Origin: Marinimicrobium agarilyticum DSM 16975
GTDB lineage: Bacteria > Pseudomonadota > Gammaproteobacteria > Pseudomonadales > Cellvibrionaceae
Length of the DNA stretch: 64,000 nucleotides
Assembly (NCBI RefSeq): GCF_000423345.1
Contig: NZ_AUHU01000003.1
Span: forward strand, 62,001-126,000
Direction of reading: 5' to 3'
Shown: positions 1-8,724 of the stretch, in pieces
Layout of the letters: every line of letters starts with the position of its first letter
Position numbering within the stretch: the first letter of the stretch is position 1
Notes under the pieces: generated by a model
What the model was told of the DNA's origin: nothing
What the model saw: only the letters and a program-made list of their open reading frames with translations
The model's database searches: none
Position numbers and translations under genes: made by a program

Positions 1-1287
1 GATGCCGATGTCACGCTTCGGCTGCACCGCAAGCTCTGGCCCCAGCTGTCTGACATCAAGCCCTTGAAGCGAGTCTTTACTGACCTGGAAATACCGCTCG
101 TTCCGGTGCTTGCCAACATTGAACGCAACGGCGCGCTGGTGGATGCCAAACGTCTGGGGGAGCACAGTCAGGAGCTGGGCAAACGGCTGGCGGAACTGGA
201 ACAGGAGGCTCATGAGATCGCGGGCCGCGCCTTTAACCTGGGTTCCACCAAACAACTGGGGGAAATTCTGTTCGAAGAACAGAAGTTACCCGTGCTCAAG
301 AAGACCCCCAAAGGTAAACCTTCCACCGCGGAGGAAGTGCTCCAGGAGCTGGCGCTGGACTATCCGCTGCCCAAGCTGTTGATGGAATACCGGGGCCTGA
401 GCAAGCTCAAGAGCACCTACACCGACAAGCTGCCGCTGATGATCAACAAGGCCACGGGCCGGATTCATACCTCCTATCACCAGGCCGTGACCGCCACCGG
501 CCGCCTGTCCTCCTCGGACCCCAACCTGCAGAACATCCCCATCCGCACCGAGGAGGGCCGGCGCATTCGGCAGGCGTTTGTCGCCCCCAAAGGTTACAAG
601 GTGCTGGCGGCCGATTACTCCCAGATCGAGCTGCGTATCATGGCGCACCTGTCCGAAGACAAGGGCTTGCTGAACGCCTTCGAAAAAGAGCTGGATGTGC
701 ACAAGGCCACCGCTGCCGAAGTGTTCGGCACCGACCTTGAGAAGGTGACCACCGAAATGCGCCGTCGCGCCAAAGCCATCAACTTTGGCCTGATTTACGG
801 CATGTCGGCCTTTGGTTTGGCCAAACAGCTGCACATCGGTCGGCAGGAAGCGCAGCAATACATTGATCTTTATTTCGAACGCTATCCCGGCGTTCAGCGC
901 TACATGGACCACACCCGTGCCCAGGCTCACGAGCAGGGCTTTGTCGAAACCATCATGGGGCGGCGGCTCTACCTGCCGGAGATCAATGCCCGCAACGGCA
1001 GCCTGCGTCAGGCCGCGGAGCGCACCGCCATCAATGCGCCCATGCAGGGCACGGCGGCGGACATCATCAAAACCGCCATGATCGATGTGGACCAGTGGCT
1101 TATAAAGAAGAAGCTTGATGCCCGCATCATGATGCAGGTACACGATGAACTGGTGTTGGAAGTGGCGGAGAAGCAGCTGGATGAAGTGCGCAAGGGGGTT
1201 GTCGAACGCATGTCTGCGGCGGCCAAGCTTCGAGTACCCCTGCAGGTAGATGCGGGCGTGGGCGAGAACTGGGACGAGGCCCATTGA
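1..1287 (+). CDS. polA: DNA polymerase I, C-terminal part (5' end outside window)
   Basis: DNA polymerase I fills gaps and removes Okazaki primers. The frame is open from base 1, so the gene begins upstream of the window; the 429 codons here (428 residues and the stop) cover the end of the 3'-5' exonuclease-like domain and the whole polymerase domain. Family A motifs are intact. Motif A, DYSQIELR, lies near 610-640 with the metal-binding Asp. Motif [14 protein letters not shown], lies near 763-803 with the dNTP-binding Arg and Lys. Motif C, VHDE, lies near 1138-1150. The protein ends GENWDEAH, the usual polA terminus. The neighbours downstream (sRNA locus, then engB on the other strand) are the conserved polA-engB junction of gammaproteobacteria. 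The ttg at 64 is not the start. Confidence 0.98.
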   Translation, partial: DADVTLRLHRKLWPQLSDIKPLKRVFTDLEIPLVPVLANIERNGALVDAKRLGEHSQELGKRLAELEQEAHEIAGRAFNLGSTKQLGEILFEEQKLPVLKKTPKGKPSTAEEVLQELALDYPLPKLLMEYRGLSKLKSTYTDKLPLMINKATGRIHTSYHQAVTATGRLSSSDPNLQNIPIRTEEGRRIRQAFVAPKGYKVLAADYSQIELRIMAHLSEDKGLLNAFEKELDVHKATAAEVFGTDLEKVTTEMRRRAKAINFGLIYGMSAFGLAKQLHIGRQEAQQYIDLYFERYPGVQRYMDHTRAQAHEQGFVETIMGRRLYLPEINARNGSLRQAAERTAINAPMQGTAADIIKTAMIDVDQWLIKKKLDARIMMQVHDELVLEVAEKQLDEVRKGVVERMSAAAKLRVPLQVDAGVGENWDEAH

Positions 1288-1350
1288 GGGCCAGTCGTCG
1301 GTGGTGCCTTTCTTTGGCTCACTTTTTTGCCAATTTTTTTACGAGGGCGT

Positions 1351-1377
1351 GAACTTTTGCCAGTGGGGTGAGTCGGA
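1351..1377 (+). promoter_or_regulatory. Sigma-E/AlgU-type promoter for the polA-engB sRNA
   Basis: GAACTT at 1351-1356 is an exact match to the extracytoplasmic sigma-E/AlgU -35 element. After 16 bases TCGGA at 1373-1377 fits the TCnnA-type -10 element. A start near 1383-1386 would follow. An overlapping sigma-70 reading (TTGCCA at 1357-1362, TATACG at 1381-1386, 18-base spacer) is also possible. The ErsA sRNA of Pseudomonas aeruginosa, at the same locus, is known to be AlgU-dependent, which favours the first reading. Confidence 0.6.
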
Positions 1378-1383
1378 TCATAT

Positions 1384-1482
1384 ACGAACAGTGTTTTTCA
1401 TGTGCAACTCCCCTAACTTGGCTTAATGCCATTCAGCTTACCGAATGACTCAGCTACCCCGGCCACTGGTCGGGTTTTTTTT
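1384..1482 (+). ncRNA. Spot 42/ErsA-like small RNA candidate between polA and engB
   Basis: The 426-base gap between polA and engB is where Enterobacteriaceae encode Spot 42 (spf) and Pseudomonas encodes ErsA. Here a promoter-like element (1351-1377) is followed about 100 bases later by a strong Rho-independent terminator on the same strand (1458-1482), with no open frame between. That gives an RNA of about 100 nt, close to Spot 42's 109 nt. A single-stranded-looking C-rich stretch, CAACTCCCCTAACTTGG around 1405-1421, is complementary to Shine-Dalgarno sequences and could be the seed. The 5' end is estimated from the promoter; identity with Spot 42 or ErsA rests on position and architecture, not on an alignment. 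Confidence 0.6.
1458..1482 (+). terminator. Rho-independent terminator of the sRNA
   Basis: The stem CCCGGCC / GGTCGGG (one G-U pair) has a three-base loop ACT and is followed directly by eight T residues (1475-1482). It ends the plus-strand sRNA transcript. Confidence 0.85.
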
Positions 1483-1548
1483 GCCTTGCCGATAGGCGCG
1501 CGGCTGGGGTGGTCGCGAATCGTAGTAACGAATGAGCTTTGGAGGGGC

Positions 1549-1580
1549 AAAAAAACCGGTGGTCAGGGGGCGACCACCGG
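1549..1580 (-). terminator. Rho-independent terminator downstream of engB
   Basis: Read on the minus strand, a perfect 9-bp stem (CCGGTGGTC / GACCACCGG, loop of seven) is followed by seven T residues (A run at 1549-1555 on the plus strand). It lies 134 bases past the engB stop codon, on the engB strand. A second small hairpin, CTGACAC/GTGTCAG at 1590-1613, lies inside the same 3' untranslated region. I see no gene in 1483-1713. Confidence 0.85.
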
Positions 1581-1713
1581 GGGCAATGACTGACACCCTT
1601 GGGGTAGTGTCAGTTAAGCGGAGGAAAGACTGATTGATCACGTCTTATACGCTCTGACGCTGCCCCCGGGGCTTAGTTCCCGCCCGTTCCCGGTTTTTAC
1701 GCGGTTCTTTGGT

Positions 1714-2328
1714 TTAGTTTTGTAAAGTCAGCCATTCGGTGAGCTTGGCTTTGAGTGCTTCCACGCCATCGCGCTTGAGAGAGGAAAAGCACTGGGCGGT
1801 GACCAGATCTTGCACCCCCGCCTCCTTCATCTGCTTGTTCACGGCAAACAGGGTGTTCTGTGCCGGGCCGCGTTTGAGCTTGTCCGCCTTGGTCAAGAGA
1901 ATGTGGACCGGCATATCAATCTCGACGGCCCAGTTGATCATCATGGTGTCGAACTCCTGCATGGGATGGCGGATGTCCATCAGCAGAATCAGCCCGCGCA
2001 GACACTCGCGCTTTTGCAGATACTCGGAAAGGTTCGCCTGCCACTGCTCCTTCATGCTGCGTGCCACCTTGGCGTAACCGTAGCCGGGCAGATCGACCAG
2101 CTTCTGCTCCTCCCCCACCCGAAAGAAATTGATCAGTTGGGTCCGCCCCGGCGTCTTACTGGTACGGGCCAGTTTGGAGTTCTGCGTCAGGGCGTTGATC
2201 GCGCTGGATTTGCCCGCATTCGAACGGCCGGCGAAGGCCACTTCCGCGCCGGATTCGGGCGGACATTCTCGAATGCTGGGAGCGCTCTGCTCGAAAGTCG
2301 CCCCGTGGAAGTTGATTTCTGTGGTCAT
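1714..2328 (-). CDS. engB: Ribosome biogenesis GTPase EngB (YihA/YsxC)
   Basis: EngB is an essential small GTPase needed for assembly of the 50S ribosomal subunit. The 204-residue protein has all G motifs: G1 GRSNAGKSS (34-42), the switch region SKTPGRTQ (57-64), G3 DLPG (79-82) and G4 TKAD (146-149). Length is normal for the family. I start at the ATG at 2328 (MTTEINFHG), preceded by AGGG four bases upstream; an in-frame TTG four codons earlier (2340) is less likely. It is transcribed against polA and divergently from the cytochrome c4 gene, as in Pseudomonas. Confidence 0.97.
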   Translation of the reverse strand: MTTEINFHGATFEQSAPSIRECPPESGAEVAFAGRSNAGKSSAINALTQNSKLARTSKTPGRTQLINFFRVGEEQKLVDLPGYGYAKVARSMKEQWQANLSEYLQKRECLRGLILLMDIRHPMQEFDTMMINWAVEIDMPVHILLTKADKLKRGPAQNTLFAVNKQMKEAGVQDLVTAQCFSSLKRDGVEALKAKLTEWLTLQN

Positions 2329-2502
2329 AAAACCCTGCAAAAGCCTGTGTTATCCCATATAATGCGCGGTGCCCGTGGGGCCCGGCGGTCGATAAACCGC
2401 CCCCAGGTCCGGCGGGGCAGCCGATTGTAGCCCGTGGGCGCTCAAATGTCGCCCGATGACTGCGGAGCGGGCGCGACAATAAACGAATTGACAGGTTAGC
2501 CA

Positions 2503-3192
2503 ATGAAATATTCAGTGAAGCATTTGCTCCTCGCACTGGGTGCTCTGATTGTAATGCCGGGCGTGAACGCCGATGGCGATCCCGAAGCCGGTGCCGAAAA
2601 AGTCGCCGTCTGTGCCGCCTGTCACGGCCAGGACGGCAACAGCCCGGCGCCCGACTTCCCCAAGCTGGCGGATCTGGGCGAACCCTACCTTTATAAGCAA
2701 CTGAAGGACATTCAGGCCTGGGACAAGGCTCAGGGCGAGGCCAAGGCCACCACCGGCCGCGCCGTGCCGCAAATGACGGGCCAGCTCATCGGCAAGAGCG
2801 ACCAGGACCTGCAGGACATCGCCGCGTTTTACGCCAGCCAGAGCATGCAGTTGAGCGGTGCCGAGGAAATGACCGTACAGATCTATACCGGCGAGCAGGT
2901 GAATGCGCTGGAGCTGGGTGAGCGCATCTACCGCGCTGGCAATCCGGAAACCGGTGTACCGGCCTGCGTCGGTTGTCACTTGCCGACGGGCCTGGGGAAC
3001 GAGCCGGCCGCTTTCCCGCGCCTGGGTGGTCAGTACCCGAAATACATCGAAACGCAGCTGCGCGCCTTCCGCGCTGGCGAGCGGACGAATGACGGGGATC
3101 AGATGATGATGCGGATGACCGCCAAAAATCTGAGCGATGCCGAAATCAAGGCGGTGGCCAATTATATTGGCGGTCTCAACGCCGGGAACTAA
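2503..3192 (+). CDS. Dihaem cytochrome c4
   Basis: Cytochrome c4 is a periplasmic, usually membrane-associated dihaem electron carrier that feeds terminal oxidases such as cbb3. The 229-residue precursor starts with a signal peptide (cleavage likely after VNA, residue 23). It has two similar class I cytochrome domains, with haem-binding motifs CAACH (37-41) and CVGCH (155-159). Candidate axial Met residues lie in VPQMTG (91) and in the Met-rich stretch before MTAKN. Each domain is about 100 residues, the normal duplicated c4 architecture. A TATAAT at 2358-2363, just upstream of the engB start, could be its -10 element, giving a leader of about 130 bases. dsbA follows on the same strand, the order found in Pseudomonas. 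Confidence 0.95.
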   Translation: MKYSVKHLLLALGALIVMPGVNADGDPEAGAEKVAVCAACHGQDGNSPAPDFPKLADLGEPYLYKQLKDIQAWDKAQGEAKATTGRAVPQMTGQLIGKSDQDLQDIAAFYASQSMQLSGAEEMTVQIYTGEQVNALELGERIYRAGNPETGVPACVGCHLPTGLGNEPAAFPRLGGQYPKYIETQLRAFRAGERTNDGDQMMMRMTAKNLSDAEIKAVANYIGGLNAGN

Positions 3193-3249
3193 TTGGCTCG
3201 CGAGCGGCCATAAGGTCCGAGCGGGCCGCCACGGCGGCGGATGATTTAG

Positions 3250-3294
3250 GGCCTGATCACAGTACGCTACGCCAATAGCGAGTATGATCAGGCC
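3250..3294. repeat. Long perfect inverted repeat between cytochrome c4 and dsbA
   Basis: GGCCTGATCA (3250-3259) and TGATCAGGCC (3285-3294) form a perfect 10-bp stem around a 25-base interior, which can itself pair (CGCTA / TAGCG). There is no T run, so it is not a standard terminator. It could be an mRNA processing or stability hairpin, a REP-like unit, or an operator for dsbA, which starts 30 bases later. Confidence 0.7.
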
Positions 3295-3324
3295 TCTGAT
3301 AACGACCAATAAATGGAGCGAATT

Positions 3325-3966
3325 ATGCGCATTGTGTTAGGTGTTCTGGCGATGATCCTGTCGCTGTCTGCGGTGGCTCAGGCCCCGGAAGGCGGCACCA
3401 ATTACCAGGAAGGCGAGCACTTCGTCGCCCTGGCGGACCCGGTTCCCACCAGTACCTCCGAAGACAAGATTGAAGTGGTGGAGGTGTTTGCCTATACCTG
3501 TGGCCACTGTTACAACTTTGAACCCCTGATCCGCGCCTGGAAAAAAGAGCAGAAAGACGACGTCGTGGTTGTCCAGACGCCGGCCATGTGGAATGCCACC
3601 ATGGAGGCTTATGCTCGCGGCTTTTACACCGCCCAGGCCCTTGACCTGCTCGATGAAGTGCATATGGCGGTGTTCACTGCCGTGCACCAGGAAGGCAAGC
3701 GTTTCAATAACGCCGAACAGTGGGCCGACTTCCTCGCCACCTACGGTGCCGACAAGGAAACCGTCCTCAAGACTTTCAACTCCTTTGGGGTGACCAGTCA
3801 GGTGAAGCAGGCGGACGCCCGCGTGCGCGGCTACAAGATCACCGGCACCCCGGAGATGGTCGTGGACGGTAAATACCGGGTCAGCTCCCGGATGACCGGC
3901 AGCCACAGCGAGATGCTGCGGGTCGTGGATTACCTGGTGGAACAGATTCGCGCCGGCGAGCTCTGA
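3325..3966 (+). CDS. dsbA: Thiol:disulfide interchange protein DsbA
   Basis: DsbA introduces disulfide bonds into exported proteins in the periplasm. The 213-residue precursor has a signal peptide (MRIVLGVLAMILSLSAVAQA), a thioredoxin fold with an alpha-helical insert, and the active site CGHC at 59-62. The cis-proline loop is GTPEM in the C-terminal part. I chose the ATG at 3325 because GGAG lies eight bases upstream; an ATG four codons earlier (3313) overlaps that ribosome-binding site. CGHC instead of the Escherichia coli CPHC is common in Pseudomonas-type DsbA proteins. Confidence 0.95.
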   Translation: MRIVLGVLAMILSLSAVAQAPEGGTNYQEGEHFVALADPVPTSTSEDKIEVVEVFAYTCGHCYNFEPLIRAWKKEQKDDVVVVQTPAMWNATMEAYARGFYTAQALDLLDEVHMAVFTAVHQEGKRFNNAEQWADFLATYGADKETVLKTFNSFGVTSQVKQADARVRGYKITGTPEMVVDGKYRVSSRMTGSHSEMLRVVDYLVEQIRAGEL

Positions 3967-4001
3967 TACCCCCGCACGACCGTTGCCCTTCAGGCATCCC
4001 C

Positions 4002-4033
4002 CAACGCCCGCTTTCAAGCGGGCGTTGTCGTTT
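4002..4033 (+). terminator. Terminator-like hairpin after dsbA
   Basis: A perfect 10-bp stem CAACGCCCGC / GCGGGCGTTG with loop TTTCAA is followed by TCGTTT. The T tract is weak, but the stem is strong and the position, 35 bases past the dsbA stop, is right. Confidence 0.7.
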
Positions 4034-4101
4034 CCGCCGACAGAAAAGGGCGAGACCAGCTATACTGTCTGGGCCGCTTTCTGATTGACGGAAACCCTTC
4101 T

Positions 4102-5682
4102 ATGACTCTTCGAGCCGCGGATGACAGCGATGTGTGGCGTGAAAAATACCTGAGTGCCCTGGATGCGCACGAAACCCTGGAGCGTGAATCGGAGGACCGT
4201 TACCAACGGCTTCGCCGGGCGCTGGTGGAACTCAGCATTGTGGCGGACGGCCAGGATCGGGAGCTGGACGAGGTGCTCGACGAGCTTCGCCGAGCGCTTC
4301 GCGGAGACCAGGGGCTGGATCGTTTACCGGAAATCACCGAGCAACTGGACCAGTGTGTGCGCAGTTTTGAGCAGCGGCGCGAGCAGGCCGACGGCGAGAT
4401 CCTGACGGCGCTTTCGGCCCTGGTGAAACAGCTTCAGACCCTGGGACCGCCGAGGGAGCTCAAGCGCGAGATCAATCATTACCTCAACCGCCTGCCCATG
4501 CGCAGCCAGAAGTTCGCGCTGTTCCCCGCACTTCTCCAGCAACTGGCGACTCTCCAGCAACAGGTGATCGAGCAGACCCGCGACGCCAAGCCGGGGCTTC
4601 TGGGTCGCCTGCGGGGTGAGCGCGGTGCTGAGGGCGCCGTGCCCGAAGGTCTGCAGGCCGAGCTGCATATGGTCCTGGAAGGCCTGATGAACGCAGTCAA
4701 CACCGAGTACTCCGGTGCGGAAACGCTGGAGGGCCTGATGGTTCGCCTCAAACAGGGCGTCAGCCTGAATGACTTGCCGGGTTTCCTCGAAGAAGTGCGG
4801 GATCTGATCATGCACTCCTGGTTGGCGGCCAATCAGGTGTTTGCCGGCTACCTGAATTCCGTCAATCACGAACTGCAGGAAATCGCCCAGATTATCGGCG
4901 GCGCTGCTTCTCATGAGGCGGTACGTCGGGACGCGGGACAGAACCTGTGTGAAGCCATGGCCGAGCGCTGTGAATCGCTGGCCGGCAGTGTCGAGTCCGC
5001 TGGGGATCTGGCGCAGCTGAAAACCCTGGTGGCGAGTCAGCTCGGGCATATTCGCGAAAGCCTCCATCAGTTTCAGCAAAAAGAAAACGAGTCGGCGCCA
5101 CTTACGAACCAGCTCGAACAGCTGTCCAGCCGCGTCAAGGAAATGGAACGCGAAGCGGAAGAGAACCGGGTAACGTTGCGCCGGCATCAGCACAAGGCCA
5201 CCCATGACCCCCTGACCCAGTTGCCCAACCGTGAAGCCTATGAGGAGCGTTTGGCGCACGAGGTTCAGCGTTGGCAGCGATACGGCCACCCGCTGACCCT
5301 GGCCGTGTGCGACGTGGACCACTTCAAACGTATTAACGACCAATTCGGCCACCAGGCCGGCGACCGGGTGCTGAAAGTGATTGCCAGGGCCATCGGCCGA
5401 CGTTTGCGAGAGGTGGACTTTTTCGGCCGCTACGGGGGCGAGGAGTTTGTGATTCTGCTGCCCGAAACGCGGGACGAAGAGGCGCTGTCGGTGCTGGACG
5501 ATGTCCGGGCGGCGCTGGCGGAAGCGGCCTTCCACTACAAGAAGGAACCGCTCACCATCACCATTTCCTTCGGAATTACCCAGTTCCGGGAAGGCGACTC
5601 GCCCGGTAGTGCGTTCGGCCGGGCGGACCAGGCCCTCTACGCCGCCAAGGCGGCGGGTCGCAATCGGTGTCAAATCGGCTAG
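4102..5682 (+). CDS. Diguanylate cyclase with long coiled-coil N-terminal region
   Basis: The C-terminal GGDEF domain (about residues 365-526) should make cyclic di-GMP from two GTP. The active-site loop is GGEEF (445-449), and an RxxD product-inhibition site (R436-D439) sits exactly five residues before it, so the enzyme looks active and feedback-controlled. The first 360 residues are charged and largely helical with predicted coiled coil. No membrane segment is visible, so it is probably a soluble protein whose input is oligomerisation or a partner. The N-terminal half resembles the uncharacterised N-terminal domain of Pseudomonas-type cytosolic diguanylate cyclases; the ligand is unknown. 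The gene ends 45 bases before the next operon. Confidence 0.92.
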   Translation: MTLRAADDSDVWREKYLSALDAHETLERESEDRYQRLRRALVELSIVADGQDRELDEVLDELRRALRGDQGLDRLPEITEQLDQCVRSFEQRREQADGEILTALSALVKQLQTLGPPRELKREINHYLNRLPMRSQKFALFPALLQQLATLQQQVIEQTRDAKPGLLGRLRGERGAEGAVPEGLQAELHMVLEGLMNAVNTEYSGAETLEGLMVRLKQGVSLNDLPGFLEEVRDLIMHSWLAANQVFAGYLNSVNHELQEIAQIIGGAASHEAVRRDAGQNLCEAMAERCESLAGSVESAGDLAQLKTLVASQLGHIRESLHQFQQKENESAPLTNQLEQLSSRVKEMEREAEENRVTLRRHQHKATHDPLTQLPNREAYEERLAHEVQRWQRYGHPLTLAVCDVDHFKRINDQFGHQAGDRVLKVIARAIGRRLREVDFFGRYGGEEFVILLPETRDEEALSVLDDVRAALAEAAFHYKKEPLTITISFGITQFREGDSPGSAFGRADQALYAAKAAGRNRCQIG

Positions 5683-5727
5683 AATGGAGGATCAGGCGCC
5701 ACGCCTGCAATGATCAACGAGGATGCC

Positions 5728-6375
5728 ATGACCCTGCGAGCGCTGTTTATTCTGTTAGGCCTCGGCCTGTTTGCCAGCCCGAGTCATGCCGGCGCTGTGC
5801 AGGTGGACGTGCTGACGGCGTCCGGTCAGCCCCTGTCGGACGCCGTGGTATCGCTGCAGGGAGAAGGTGGCGCTGGGGCACCCCCGGCGGCGACCGAGGC
5901 GATCATGGACCAGCGGGATCGCCAGTTTGATCCGCGGGTTCTGGCCGTGCGCACCGGCACCCTGGTTCGCTTTCCCAACAGTGATGACATCCGTCATCAT
6001 GTCTATTCGTTCTCACCCGCCAAACGCTTCGAGCTTCGCCTGTATCACGGCACCACGGCCGAACCCGTGCGGTTCGACCAGGCAGGGAAAGTTGCTCTCG
6101 GTTGTAACATCCACGACGGCATGCTCGGTTTCATCTATGTCTTGAACGCTCAGTGGTTCGGCGTCTCGGGCGCCGAGGGTCAAGTCACTCTGACCGGCAT
6201 TCCGGCCGGGGACTACCAGTTGCAGGTGCAGCACCCCCGTTTGCCCGAACCGCTCGAACAGAGGGTCACAGTGTCGTCGGGCGGCTTCCAGCAACAGGTG
6301 GTACTGGAGGGCTTGTTGCCGGCTCCGGGCCAAGAGGAACCGGAATCCGAGCTCGAACGGTTGTTCGATCGGTAA
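5728..6375 (+). CDS. Secreted cupredoxin-like protein (methylamine-utilisation type)
   Basis: A 215-residue exported protein with a signal peptide (MTLRALFILLGLGLFASPSHA) and a plastocyanin-like fold. The likely type 1 copper ligands are visible: His in DIRHHVYS, then the CNIHDGM block with Cys, His and Met. A carboxypeptidase-regulatory-like beta domain with the phrase ITGIPAGDYQLQV-style follows. Such proteins are often labelled methylamine utilisation protein, but no amine dehydrogenase genes are here, so that name says little. It is the first gene of a four-gene unit with a GGDEF-EAL protein, DUF3034 and a truncated haemoglobin, which suggests redox or copper sensing in the periplasm. I start at the ATG at 5728 (GAGG six bases upstream); an in-frame ATG at 5710 is the alternative. 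Confidence 0.85.
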   Translation: MTLRALFILLGLGLFASPSHAGAVQVDVLTASGQPLSDAVVSLQGEGGAGAPPAATEAIMDQRDRQFDPRVLAVRTGTLVRFPNSDDIRHHVYSFSPAKRFELRLYHGTTAEPVRFDQAGKVALGCNIHDGMLGFIYVLNAQWFGVSGAEGQVTLTGIPAGDYQLQVQHPRLPEPLEQRVTVSSGGFQQQVVLEGLLPAPGQEEPESELERLFDR

Positions 6376-6393
6376 TGGGGGCAGGACGCTGAG

Positions 6394-8724
6394 ATGATTC
6401 GTACCAGTTACCTTTTTAAAGTGCTGCTGTTGCTCCTGGGGCTGGTGTTGTTGGTGGAACTTGCGTCCTATTCCGCCACCCGCCTGGTGGTGCGCGAAAC
6501 CATCACCGACAACGCGCGCCGGGAGCTCGAACGGGGCGGTCAGGTGTTCGCTGAACTGATCGAAGCTCGAGCGGAACAGTTGTCCCTGTCGGCCCAGGTA
6601 TTGACCGACGACTTTGGCTTCAAGGAGGCGGTGGCCCTGGCCGACGCGCCCACCTTGCGCTCGGCCCTGAACAACCACGCTGCCCGGATCAATGCCGATA
6701 TCGCCCTGGTGGCCGATCAGTCCGGGCAATTGGTGGCCAGCACCCAACCCCTGTCCGAGCAGAGCTGGAGCTACCTGGCTACCCATATTGGTGTGGGGGA
6801 AAGCCGTACCCAGCACCGCTCGTTGATGATCAACGGCCGACCCTATCAATTTGTCATGTCCGCCGTGCGCGCACCCTTGCCCGTGGGTGTCGCGGGGCTG
6901 GGCTTTGAAATCGACAACCGCCTGACCGAAAATCTAAAGCGTCTGACCGGTCTGGAGGTGTCGTTTATCAGCCTTCAGCAGGAGCAGGGGCCTCAGTATC
7001 TGAGCGGTACCTTGGCGCCGAGTCAGCGGGAGGCGTTGCTGAGCCGGCTGTCGGCCTCGGTACCGGAGCCCGAAACGGTAGTGGTGACCGAGCAGAATAT
7101 GACCCTGCTGCTGCCGGTCTCCCAGCAGCCAACACCGCTGGCGGCCGTGCTCCAGGTGCCCATGGAGCAGGTGCTCGCGCCCTTTAGCCGCCTCAACGGC
7201 CAGCTCCTTTGGGTGGCGCTCGGCTTTTCGGTACTGGCGGCCCTGTTGGCGGTCTTGTTGGCGCGGGGGGTCACGCGTCCGGTCAGCGCCCTGGCCAATG
7301 TCGCCCGGCGTATCGCCAGCGGCTACTACGATACCCCAGTGGCGGTGCACTCCCGGGACGAGCTCGGGGAGCTGGCCGAGGGCTTTACCAAAATGCAGAC
7401 CGCGATTGCCGAACGGGAACAAAAGATTCTTTATCAGGCCCAGCACGACCAGATGACCGGGCTGATCAATCGCACTCAGCTGTTCCCGGAGATCGAGAGC
7501 GCCATCGAGCGCGCGCTCTGGTCGGAGGGCTCCTTCGCCCTGGTGGTGCTCGACCTGGACAACTTCAGTCGGGTGAACGACGCCCTGAGCCCCGAGATGG
7601 GCGACCGGGTGCTGGCGGAAGTAGGGCGGCGCCTGGAAGCCGGAGTGTCACCGGACGACCGGGTCGCGCGCCTGGGCAGTGATGAGTTCGCCATCCTCCT
7701 CTGGCAGGTGGACCGGGAAGAGGCGCTGGCCCGGGCCGAGGCGCTGGTGGCCCAGTTTCGCCAGGATATTCAATTGGATGACTTGCAGTTGAGTATGGAC
7801 CTCAATCTGGGCGTGGTGCTCTACCCCGAGGATGGCGACCAGCCCGAATCTCTGCTGCGGCGGGCCAACCTGGCGTTGAACCAGGGGCGCCAGGACCGGC
7901 GCCGGGTTACGCTCTACCAGGAAGGATGGGACGAGCGCCATCTGAGACGGCTGGCCTTGTTTGGCGAATTCAAACAGGCCCTGGCCGAATCACAATTGAG
8001 TGTGTTCTATCAGCCCAAACTTTGGCTCGACGGCAGTGGCAAAGTGGGGGCCGAAGCACTGGTGCGCTGGAAGCACCCGAGCATGGGAATGATCAACCCG
8101 GAAGAGTTTGTGTCGGTGGCTGAAAGCACCGGCCAGATCGGGCTGCTGACGCGCTGGGTGCTGCGCGAGGCGGTGACACAGGCGGCGCAGTGGAGCGCAC
8201 AGGGCCACCTTTCGGTAAACCTGTCGGCGCTGGATCTGCTCGATGATGATCTGCCGGGCTATGTTCAAAGTCTGCTCACTGAAAAAGAACTCCCCGCCAA
8301 GCGGCTTTGTCTGGAAATTACCGAAAGCGCCATCATGCGCGAAGCGGAAAAAAGCCTGAACAATCTCGAGCGGCTTCGTGCGCTGGGGGTCAGCCTGTCC
8401 ATTGATGATTTCGGCACGGGCTACTCCTCCCTGTCGCAATTGAAGAAACTGCCGGTGGAAGAACTCAAAATCGACAAATCGTTTATCCTGAAGCTCGATC
8501 AGAACGAGGACGATCAGTTGATTGTCCGCTCCACCATCGAGCTCGGTCACACTCTGGGGCTGCAGGTGACGGCGGAAGGCGTTGAGAGCGCCGCCATCGA
8601 AAAGAAGCTGCTCGAGTGGGGCTGTGATCGGGTTCAGGGGTTTTATTACAGTAAACCGTTGCCGCTGCCGGAGTTTCTGGCGTGGCTGGCGGGTAATGCC
8701 GAGCGGTTGGAGAAGAAGGCATGA
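6394..8724 (+). CDS. Membrane GGDEF-EAL protein (probable c-di-GMP phosphodiesterase)
   Basis: A 776-residue inner-membrane signalling protein. Order: transmembrane helix 1 (about 7-30), periplasmic sensor of about 235 residues, transmembrane helix 2 (270-291), HAMP (about 292-345), GGDEF domain (about 350-505) and EAL domain (about 525-770). The cyclase loop is GSDEF near residue 427 rather than GGDEF, so cyclase activity is doubtful. The EAL domain has EALVRW (near 553) and DDFGTGYSS (near 671), the residues needed for Mg-dependent hydrolysis of c-di-GMP. Most likely the protein degrades c-di-GMP in response to a periplasmic signal. It lies 18 bases after the cupredoxin gene and its stop overlaps the next start, so the three proteins are probably made together. 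Confidence 0.93.
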   Translation: MIRTSYLFKVLLLLLGLVLLVELASYSATRLVVRETITDNARRELERGGQVFAELIEARAEQLSLSAQVLTDDFGFKEAVALADAPTLRSALNNHAARINADIALVADQSGQLVASTQPLSEQSWSYLATHIGVGESRTQHRSLMINGRPYQFVMSAVRAPLPVGVAGLGFEIDNRLTENLKRLTGLEVSFISLQQEQGPQYLSGTLAPSQREALLSRLSASVPEPETVVVTEQNMTLLLPVSQQPTPLAAVLQVPMEQVLAPFSRLNGQLLWVALGFSVLAALLAVLLARGVTRPVSALANVARRIASGYYDTPVAVHSRDELGELAEGFTKMQTAIAEREQKILYQAQHDQMTGLINRTQLFPEIESAIERALWSEGSFALVVLDLDNFSRVNDALSPEMGDRVLAEVGRRLEAGVSPDDRVARLGSDEFAILLWQVDREEALARAEALVAQFRQDIQLDDLQLSMDLNLGVVLYPEDGDQPESLLRRANLALNQGRQDRRRVTLYQEGWDERHLRRLALFGEFKQALAESQLSVFYQPKLWLDGSGKVGAEALVRWKHPSMGMINPEEFVSVAESTGQIGLLTRWVLREAVTQAAQWSAQGHLSVNLSALDLLDDDLPGYVQSLLTEKELPAKRLCLEITESAIMREAEKSLNNLERLRALGVSLSIDDFGTGYSSLSQLKKLPVEELKIDKSFILKLDQNEDDQLIVRSTIELGHTLGLQVTAEGVESAAIEKKLLEWGCDRVQGFYYSKPLPLPEFLAWLAGNAERLEKKA

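Noticed and set aside
4324-5673. 449-codon minus-strand open frame opposite the diguanylate cyclase
   Set aside because: Antisense shadow; the plus-strand frame has a full GGDEF domain.
5710-6375. Methylamine utilisation gene cluster
   Set aside because: The label comes only from the cupredoxin homologue; no methylamine dehydrogenase or maturation genes are nearby.
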